Part shown: in pieces, positions 6,323 to 10,133 of the stretch
How the letters are laid out: each line of letters begins with the position of its first letter
Numbering within the stretch: position 1 is the first letter of the stretch
Source of the DNA: Mailhella sp.
Lineage (GTDB): Bacteria > Desulfobacterota > Desulfovibrionia > Desulfovibrionales > Desulfovibrionaceae
Reading direction: 5' to 3'
NCBI GenBank assembly: GCA_017940105.1
Contig: JAGAZG010000142.1
Coordinates: 1-10,133, forward strand
Length of the DNA: 10,133 nucleotides
Program-made: the position numbers and the translations under genes
The notes under the pieces: model-generated
The model's input: the letters and a program-made list of their open reading frames with translations, nothing else
Told to the model about the DNA's origin: nothing
Database searches by the model: none

Positions 6323-7137
6323 GAGGCGTCCCCGTCGCGCAGTCTGCCAAGCATTCGGCTGAGGGCCATGCCCGGTTTGCATCCTTCCATGAGGGCAGAA
6401 CCGATCAGGGCGGCATGGTAGCCGGCGTTCGCCGCAGCGCACAGGTCATCATTGCTGGTGATTCCGCTTGCCGCAATCCATAATTCATCATTTTCCGGTG
6501 GACATTCATCAATGAATCGCAGGGCTGCGCGCGTGTCGACCTTGAAGGTTTCAAGGTCGCGGGCGTTCACCTGGATGATGCGTGCGCCGCTTTTGCGTGC
6601 GAGTTCGACGTCGCGCCGGCTGAACACTTCAACCACGCATTCCACGCCGCCGCGTTCCGCCTGTTCGCGAAGGTCGCGCAGCGTCTTGGCATCAGGTATC
6701 AGCCGCACGATGAGCAGCATGGCAGAAGCAGGCGTCGACAGCGTTGCGGCAACCTGCCCCGGGTGAAAAATAAAGTCCTTTCTCAGCATGGGCAGGGGAG
6801 GTTCGCTCCGTTCCCGCATCATGCATGCAATGCGTTCCAGATAGGAGATATGCCCCTTGAACCAGGTTTCTTCAGTGAGCACCGAGATCGCCGCTGCGCC
6901 GTTGTCGGCGAATTGTCTTGCAGCCTCTTCCGGCTCCAATGCGTCGCAAATGCGCCCGCGTGAAGGCGAAGCCTTTTTAAATTCGGCTATGACGGGCAGC
7001 GGCCCTGAGGCATGGCGGCGAAGCGCTTCTGAAAAGCAGGCGCGAGGCAGGGGCCACGGCTTAAGCTTTTCTGCGCCTCCGTTTTCGAGAGCCGTTATTT
7101 CTGAAAGCTTGGCCTTGTAAAAACGTTCAAGCTCCAT
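6316..7137 (-). CDS. trpC: Indole-3-glycerol phosphate synthase
   Basis: This 273-residue TIM-barrel enzyme closes the ring of CdRP to make indole-3-glycerol phosphate. Matching known catalytic residues are Glu52 and Lys54 in AEFKKASPSRG, Lys120 in LRKDF, Glu170 in VVEVFSR and Asn191 in VNARDL. The phosphate-binding ASGI and LIGSALM segments are present near the C-terminus. The segment between strands 3 and 4, usually containing G-A-D-A, here reads TPASAM, a small departure. It is a stand-alone enzyme, not a TrpC-TrpF fusion. A GGGAGA ribosome site six bases before ATG 7137 lies in the 12-base gap after trpG. In related operons trpD would sit in that gap; here it is absent. Confidence 0.96.
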   Translation of the reverse strand: MELERFYKAKLSEITALENGGAEKLKPWPLPRACFSEALRRHASGPLPVIAEFKKASPSRGRICDALEPEEAARQFADNGAAAISVLTEETWFKGHISYLERIACMMRERSEPPLPMLRKDFIFHPGQVAATLSTPASAMLLIVRLIPDAKTLRDLREQAERGGVECVVEVFSRRDVELARKSGARIIQVNARDLETFKVDTRAALRFIDECPPENDELWIAASGITSNDDLCAAANAGYHAALIGSALMEGCKPGMALSRMLGRLRDGDASC

Positions 7138-7149
7138 TGGATGTCTCCC

Positions 7150-7752
7150 TTAGTTTCCGGCCCTGCCGGATTCGGCTAAAAGTTCGTCCGGAAAGTTGGC
7201 CAGAAGGCGCAGTCCGTCCGGCGTCAGTATGGATTCAGGATGAAACTGCACTCCTGCCCATGGGCGGTCATTCCAGCGAATGGACATGACTTCGCCCAGG
7301 GGGCCGCGCGCCGTGACCTTGATGAACGGGGGCTGATTTTCGCCGCTTTCAAGAACCACGAGCGAATGATAGCGCCCGACGGTCATGGGATTGGGCACTC
7401 CCCTGTAAAGTCCGCAGCCATCATGCGTGATTTCTGATGTCTTGCCGTGCATGATTTCAGGCCCGACGGCTACCTGGCAGCCGGCAAGCAGGCCGAGAAC
7501 CTGATGGCCGAGGCATACGCCCAGCACGGGGGTGCTTTTCGGCAGCAGGCGCATGAACTCGAGGCAGTGTCCGGCCTGCGAAGGATGCCCCGGGCCAGGA
7601 GAGATGCATACCATTTCGAGCTCCGGGGCAGATGCCATGGCAAGAAGGGAAGGATCGTCGTTTTTTACCACGAGAGGCTCGCGTCCCAGCTTGCAGAATG
7701 CCTGGACCAGATTGTAGGTGAAGGAATCGTAATTATCGATGAGAAGGAACAT
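7150..7752 (-). CDS. trpG: Anthranilate synthase component II, glutamine amidotransferase
   Basis: This 200-residue class I glutamine amidotransferase supplies ammonia from glutamine to TrpE for anthranilate synthesis. The catalytic triad is visible: Cys80 in GVCLGHQ, and His171 and Glu173 in QFHPES. The first strand and loop LLIDNYDSFTYNL (3-15) and the SPGPGHP oxyanion region (51-57) are also standard. I chose ATG 7752 and not the upstream ATG 7779: the product then starts with the family's first strand, and an AGGAGA ribosome site lies six bases upstream. This start overlaps the trpE stop by 20 bases, so the two subunits are likely translated in coupled fashion. The protein ends after the amidotransferase domain, so there is no fused TrpD domain, unlike the TrpGD fusions of enterobacteria. 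Confidence 0.97.
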   Translation of the reverse strand: MFLLIDNYDSFTYNLVQAFCKLGREPLVVKNDDPSLLAMASAPELEMVCISPGPGHPSQAGHCLEFMRLLPKSTPVLGVCLGHQVLGLLAGCQVAVGPEIMHGKTSEITHDGCGLYRGVPNPMTVGRYHSLVVLESGENQPPFIKVTARGPLGEVMSIRWNDRPWAGVQFHPESILTPDGLRLLANFPDELLAESGRAGN

Positions 7753-9172
7753 AGGCTTCTCCTGAATGCGAGCAGACAAGGCGCATGATGGCCGATTTGT
7801 TGCAGACTTCTTTCCATTCCAGACCTGGGTCGGAGTCGAACACTATGCCGCTGCCGGACTGCCAGTGCAGCCGGCCTCTGCGCATCCACATGCTGCGTAT
7901 GGTGATGCCCGTATCAAGGTGGACGGCGTCTTTGTCCAGGCCTATCCAGCCGACGCATCCGGCATAGGGCCCACGGGAGCGGCCTTCCATCTGCGCAATG
8001 ATTTCCATGGCTCGCAGTTTGGGAGCGCCACTCACCGTGCCTGCCGGAAATGTGGCCGACAGCACATCCACGGCGTCGAGACCGCTGTTCAGGCTGGCTG
8101 TCACGCGGCTTGTAAGGTGCATGACGTGAGAAAATTTTTCAACCATCATCAGCCGCTCCACCTCAACGCTGCCTGGCTTGGCCAGCCGCCCCAGGTCATT
8201 GCGCGCAAGATCGACCAGCATCATGTGCTCTGCGCGTTCTTTGGGATCGGCAAGCAGTTCTGCCGCAAGGGCGTCGTCTTCGTCAACGCTGCGTCCGCGC
8301 CGGCGCGTGCCCGCAATGGGTGCGGAGAGCAGTCTGCCTCCAGAGCACTGCACCATGACTTCAGGCGACGAGCCAAACAGCGTAATTTCGGGCAGGCGCA
8401 TGAAAAACATGTACGGGGATGCGTTTTCGCAGCGCATGCGGCGGTACAGGGTAAGCGGATTGCCCTTGAACGGCGCGCTGAAATGCACGGAAGGGACGGT
8501 CTGGATGGCTTCGCCCTGGCGCAGCATATGCCGTATGTCCTGAACGATGCGTTTGTATCCTTCGCCGTCCGGTTCCGCCGTGACGAGCGATTCGTCAAGC
8601 CCTTCCCCCGGATCTGCCATATCGTAGCCTCCCTCATGCGCACCGCAGACGGGCACATGCTCTTCAAGGCTTACCTGGGCCAGGCGGTTGTACAGGTGGT
8701 CAAACAGCATCAGAGTGCCAGGAAGGCAAAGGACGCATTCCGCGTCTTCCGGGCGCAGAACTGCGGCAAGCCTGGGATTGAACAGTCCGGCCATGCCAAA
8801 GCCCATATAGCCGCAGAGAGAGCGGGTAATAGGCGGAAGTGAGGCAAATTTTTCGTCAGGCAGCAGCTCAATCGAGTGCAGGAGCGCCCGCAGACCTTCC
8901 ACAAAGGGCATGCCGTCCAGGCTGGACAGCATGCCGAAGCGGCTGTCTTTTATGCTGCATTCCAGCTTGCCATCACGGCATGAAAAGAATGCGGCCATGT
9001 TGCATGCAAGCACGCTGTAGCGGCCCCATCGGCCATCGACTTCTGCGCTTTCCAAAAGGATGCCCGGTTCGCTTTTTGCCATGCCCATGAAAAGGCTTAT
9101 GGGGGTGTCCATATCTGCCGGGAGCCAGCGGACTTTTTGCCGGACTCGTATTGCTGGGACCTGTTTGCTCAT
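7733..9172 (-). CDS. trpE: Anthranilate synthase component I
   Basis: This 479-residue chorismate-binding enzyme makes anthranilate from chorismate and ammonia, with TrpG. The catalytic domain shows IAGTRRRG (286-293), KERAEHMMLVDLARNDLGR (311-329), GTVSGAPK (378-385) and SGSGIVFDSDP (439-449). The tryptophan feedback site looks intact: LLES at 39-42 and NASPYMFF at 250-257, so allosteric inhibition by Trp is expected in addition to attenuation. The strand motif usually written S-Q-R-F is SVHF here (228-231). I chose ATG 9172: a GCGGAGA ribosome site lies just upstream and the protein then has normal length. The frame stays open upstream to 9280, but that part runs through the leader terminator and is not coding. 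It is the first structural gene of the operon. Confidence 0.97.
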   Translation of the reverse strand: MSKQVPAIRVRQKVRWLPADMDTPISLFMGMAKSEPGILLESAEVDGRWGRYSVLACNMAAFFSCRDGKLECSIKDSRFGMLSSLDGMPFVEGLRALLHSIELLPDEKFASLPPITRSLCGYMGFGMAGLFNPRLAAVLRPEDAECVLCLPGTLMLFDHLYNRLAQVSLEEHVPVCGAHEGGYDMADPGEGLDESLVTAEPDGEGYKRIVQDIRHMLRQGEAIQTVPSVHFSAPFKGNPLTLYRRMRCENASPYMFFMRLPEITLFGSSPEVMVQCSGGRLLSAPIAGTRRRGRSVDEDDALAAELLADPKERAEHMMLVDLARNDLGRLAKPGSVEVERLMMVEKFSHVMHLTSRVTASLNSGLDAVDVLSATFPAGTVSGAPKLRAMEIIAQMEGRSRGPYAGCVGWIGLDKDAVHLDTGITIRSMWMRRGRLHWQSGSGIVFDSDPGLEWKEVCNKSAIMRLVCSHSGEAYVPSHR

Positions 9173-9206
9173 TGAAATCTCCGCTTGACAGATGTCGTCT
9201 GATAAC

Positions 9207-9237
9207 AAAAAAAGCCGCCCTGGGAGGGGCGGCTTTT
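9207..9237 (-). terminator. trp attenuator terminator hairpin (3:4)
   Basis: On the minus strand, AAAAGCCGCCC (9237-9227) pairs perfectly with GGGCGGC plus T bases (9220 onward) around the six-base loop CTCCCA, followed by seven T (9213-9207). It lies between the leader peptide gene and trpE, 34 bases before the trpE ATG, where it would stop transcription when tryptophan is plentiful. It is a strong intrinsic terminator by every usual feature. Confidence 0.95.
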
Positions 9238-9301
9238 CATTGCCGTTGGTCTGATTTTTATGAATACGCCAAGACCGCACCCTCCCTTATGGGAAACTGC
9301 G
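9207..9301 (-). promoter_or_regulatory. trp attenuator: alternative RNA folds of the leader
   Basis: Three mutually exclusive folds can be drawn. Fold 1:2 is CGCAGTTTCCC / GGGAGGGTGCG (9301-9276) around an ATAA loop; it starts right after the two Trp codons and has one G-G mismatch and two wobble pairs. Fold 2:3, the antiterminator, pairs GGGAGGGTGCGG (9286-9275) with CCGCCCCTCCC (9232-9222): eleven pairs with one bulged T. Its 42-base loop can itself be closed by GGTCT (9276-9272) with AGACC (9252-9248), although that helix shares two bases with the outer one. Fold 3:4 is the terminator. A ribosome stalled on the Trp codons would cover arm 1, free arm 2 and favour 2:3; a ribosome reaching the stop codon (9287-9289, in the 1:2 loop) would cover arm 2 and permit 3:4. 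This matches the classic enterobacterial logic. Confidence 0.9.
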
Positions 9302-9343
9302 CCACCATGCCTGCACGGTAAAGGTGATTGAGAACGTGTTCAT
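9287..9343 (-). CDS. trpL: trp operon leader peptide
   Basis: This 18-codon open reading frame encodes MNTFSITFTVQAWWRSFP and ends with TAA at 9287-9289. Tandem Trp codons 13 and 14 (9302-9307) immediately precede the 1:2 hairpin arm. An AGGAG ribosome site (9349-9353) lies five bases before the ATG, so it should be translated well. The peptide has no expected function of its own: its translation senses charged tRNA-Trp and sets which fold of the leader RNA forms. Two adjacent Trp codons in an 18-residue peptide just before an alternative-hairpin terminator and trpE leave little room for another reading. It is too short for ordinary gene callers. Confidence 0.95.
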   Translation of the reverse strand: MNTFSITFTVQAWWRSFP

Positions 9344-9372
9344 AAAAACTCCTGAAAATCACACCGTTAAAA

Positions 9373-9401
9373 TCATTAAAAAAAAGCCGGGCGGATGTCA
9401 A
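9373..9401 (-). promoter_or_regulatory. trp operon promoter
   Basis: On the minus strand a perfect -35 box TTGACA lies at 9401-9396. The -10 box is less certain: TTTAAT (9380-9375, five of six, 15-base spacer) or AATGAT (9377-9372, four of six, 18-base spacer). The spacer ends in a run of eight T (9385-9378). Transcription would start about 25 bases before the trpL ATG. I see no sequence resembling a TrpR operator, so control may rest on attenuation and feedback inhibition. Confidence 0.75.
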
Positions 9402-9413
9402 GCCTTGCGGCGC

Positions 9414-9440
9414 AAAAAAAGCCGGGGCTTGCGCCCCGGC
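9414..9440 (-). terminator. Intrinsic terminator of the EF-G-like gene
   Basis: On the minus strand, GCCGGGGC (9440-9433), loop GCAA (a stable GNRA tetraloop) and GCCCCGGC (9428-9421) form an eight-base perfect GC stem, followed directly by seven T (9420-9414). It lies 35 bases past the stop of the EF-G-like gene and 12 bases before the trp -35 box, so it insulates trp from upstream transcription. Confidence 0.95.
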
Positions 9441-9475
9441 CATGCCTTTGATTCTGCCTTGGGTAACCTTAAGGG

Positions 9476-10133
9476 TTAGCCTTTCTTTTTGGCGACGATT
9501 TCGTCAGAGATGCTGGCAGGCACCTTTTCGTAATGGTCGAACTGCATGGTGAAGGTCGCGCGGCCCTGAGTGCGGGAACGCAAATCCGTCGCGTAGCCGA
9601 ACATTTCTGAAAGCGGCACATGGCAGCTGATGACCTGTGCGCCTGCGCGGGCTTCCATGGCCTGCACCTTGCCGCGGCGTCCGTTGAGGTCGCCCATGAC
9701 ATCGCCGAGATAATCTTCGGGAGTGACGACTTCAACAGCCATGATGGGCTCGAGCAGAACGGGAGTGGCCTTGCGCATGGCGTCTTTGATGGCCATGGAG
9801 CCAGCCACGTAGAAGGCCTGTTCAGAAGAGTCCACTTCGTGGTAGGAGCCGAACACCAGGTTGACTTTGACGTCCACCGTGGGATTGCCGGCGAGCACGC
9901 CGCTCTTCAGGGCATCCTGAATGCCCTTGTCGATGGCGGGGATGTACTGGCGGGGGATGGCGCCGCCCACGATGGCGTCCTCAAAGGTGTAGCCTGAGCC
10001 GCGGGGCGCGGCTTCCATTTCGATCCAGCAGTCGCCGAACTGCCCGCGCCCGCCGGACTGCTTCTTGTGCCTGCCCTGCACCTGCGCCTTGCCGCGTCTG
10101 GTTTCGCGGTAGGGGACCTTCGGGGTCTTGAGC
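9476..10133 (-). CDS. Elongation factor G-like protein (EF-G2 type), C-terminal part (5'-truncated by window)
   Basis: The last 218 residues of an EF-G-family protein read in frame from the window edge to TAA at 9476-9478. Domain IV begins with the GRHKKQSGGRGQFGD motif and includes the GSYHEVDSSE segment. Domain V includes EPIMAVEVVTPEDYLGDV, GDLNGRRG, and the near-invariant MFGYATDLRSRTQGRATF. The wording 'VPYRET...QGRHKKQSGGRGQF' resembles EF-G2-like homologues more than canonical FusA, where the stretch usually reads G-K-Y-V-K-Q-S-G-G-R-G-Q-Y. EF-G catalyses ribosomal translocation with GTP; EF-G2-type paralogues have less clear roles. The GTPase domain is outside the window, so the choice between the main EF-G and a second copy is not settled. 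A strong terminator follows. Confidence 0.85.
   Translation of the reverse strand, partial: LKTPKVPYRETRRGKAQVQGRHKKQSGGRGQFGDCWIEMEAAPRGSGYTFEDAIVGGAIPRQYIPAIDKGIQDALKSGVLAGNPTVDVKVNLVFGSYHEVDSSEQAFYVAGSMAIKDAMRKATPVLLEPIMAVEVVTPEDYLGDVMGDLNGRRGKVQAMEARAGAQVISCHVPLSEMFGYATDLRSRTQGRATFTMQFDHYEKVPASISDEIVAKKKG

Noticed and set aside
6323..6442. A longer TrpF starting at 6442
   Set aside because: The extra residues are trpC read in another frame and precede the family's universal first strand. ATG 6322 overlaps the trpC stop in the usual coupled manner.
7150..7752. A TrpGD fusion that would explain the missing trpD
   Set aside because: The protein ends about 27 residues after the HPES motif, which is the length of a stand-alone amidotransferase. 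No phosphoribosyltransferase domain follows in any frame before trpC.
7766..8842. A 358-codon open reading frame on the plus strand, antisense to trpE
   Set aside because: It lies wholly within trpE, whose family motifs are unmistakable on the other strand. The translation is rich in His, Arg, Ala and Cys, with no recognisable motif; such long antisense frames are common in GC-rich coding DNA.
9173..9280. An N-terminal extension of TrpE starting at 9280
   Set aside because: The extra 36 codons run through the attenuator terminator and overlap the trpL stop. The ATG at 9172 has its own ribosome site and gives a normal TrpE.
9258..9443. A 61-codon minus-strand frame across the trp leader
   Set aside because: It begins inside the upstream terminator, runs through the promoter and has no ribosome site. 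The trpL frame in the same region has a good ribosome site and tandem Trp codons.

Overview
The window looks like chromosomal DNA of an anaerobic, Desulfovibrio-like member of the Desulfovibrionaceae. This is an inference from three things: a tryptophan operon of the TrpE-G-C-F-B-A type, a ferredoxin:thioredoxin-reductase catalytic subunit paired with a membrane-anchored glutaredoxin, and the overall style of the proteins. I could not run a search. Coding density is high, there are no tRNA, rRNA, CRISPR or insertion-sequence signs, and every gene gap is short.

Plus strand, 1-3562. The window opens in the last 81 codons of a PHP-type histidinol-phosphatase. It is followed by an HtpX-like membrane zinc protease (392-1249). 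Eight bases later comes a divergent Rsm22/METTL17-like methyltransferase carrying a cysteine motif expected to hold an iron-sulfur cluster (1258-2715). A hairpin and T-run end that unit. Next come a membrane-anchored glutaredoxin-like protein (2797-3255) and, overlapping it by 23 bases, an FTR-beta-type disulfide reductase with all six signature cysteines (3233-3562). These last two look like a translationally coupled redox module.

Minus strand, 9476 down to 3714. The window ends inside an EF-G-like translation factor (C-terminal 218 residues) closed by a strong terminator. Only 12 bases after its T-run lies a promoter for the trp operon. The trp leader encodes an 18-residue peptide with tandem Trp codons (9287-9343). 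This is followed by a textbook set of mutually exclusive hairpins ending in an intrinsic terminator (9207-9237): a complete ribosome-mediated trp attenuator. Downstream are trpE, trpG, trpC, trpF, trpB and trpA, tightly packed or overlapping. The product of trpD, anthranilate phosphoribosyltransferase, is missing: trpG and trpC are 12 bases apart with no remnant between them. The pathway is therefore complete from chorismate to tryptophan except for one step, which must be encoded elsewhere or be absent.

The two strands converge at about 3563-3713, where a 10-bp-stem hairpin sits between the FTR-like gene and trpA. The points most worth following are the attenuator, the missing trpD, the glutaredoxin/FTR pair and the Rsm22-like protein.
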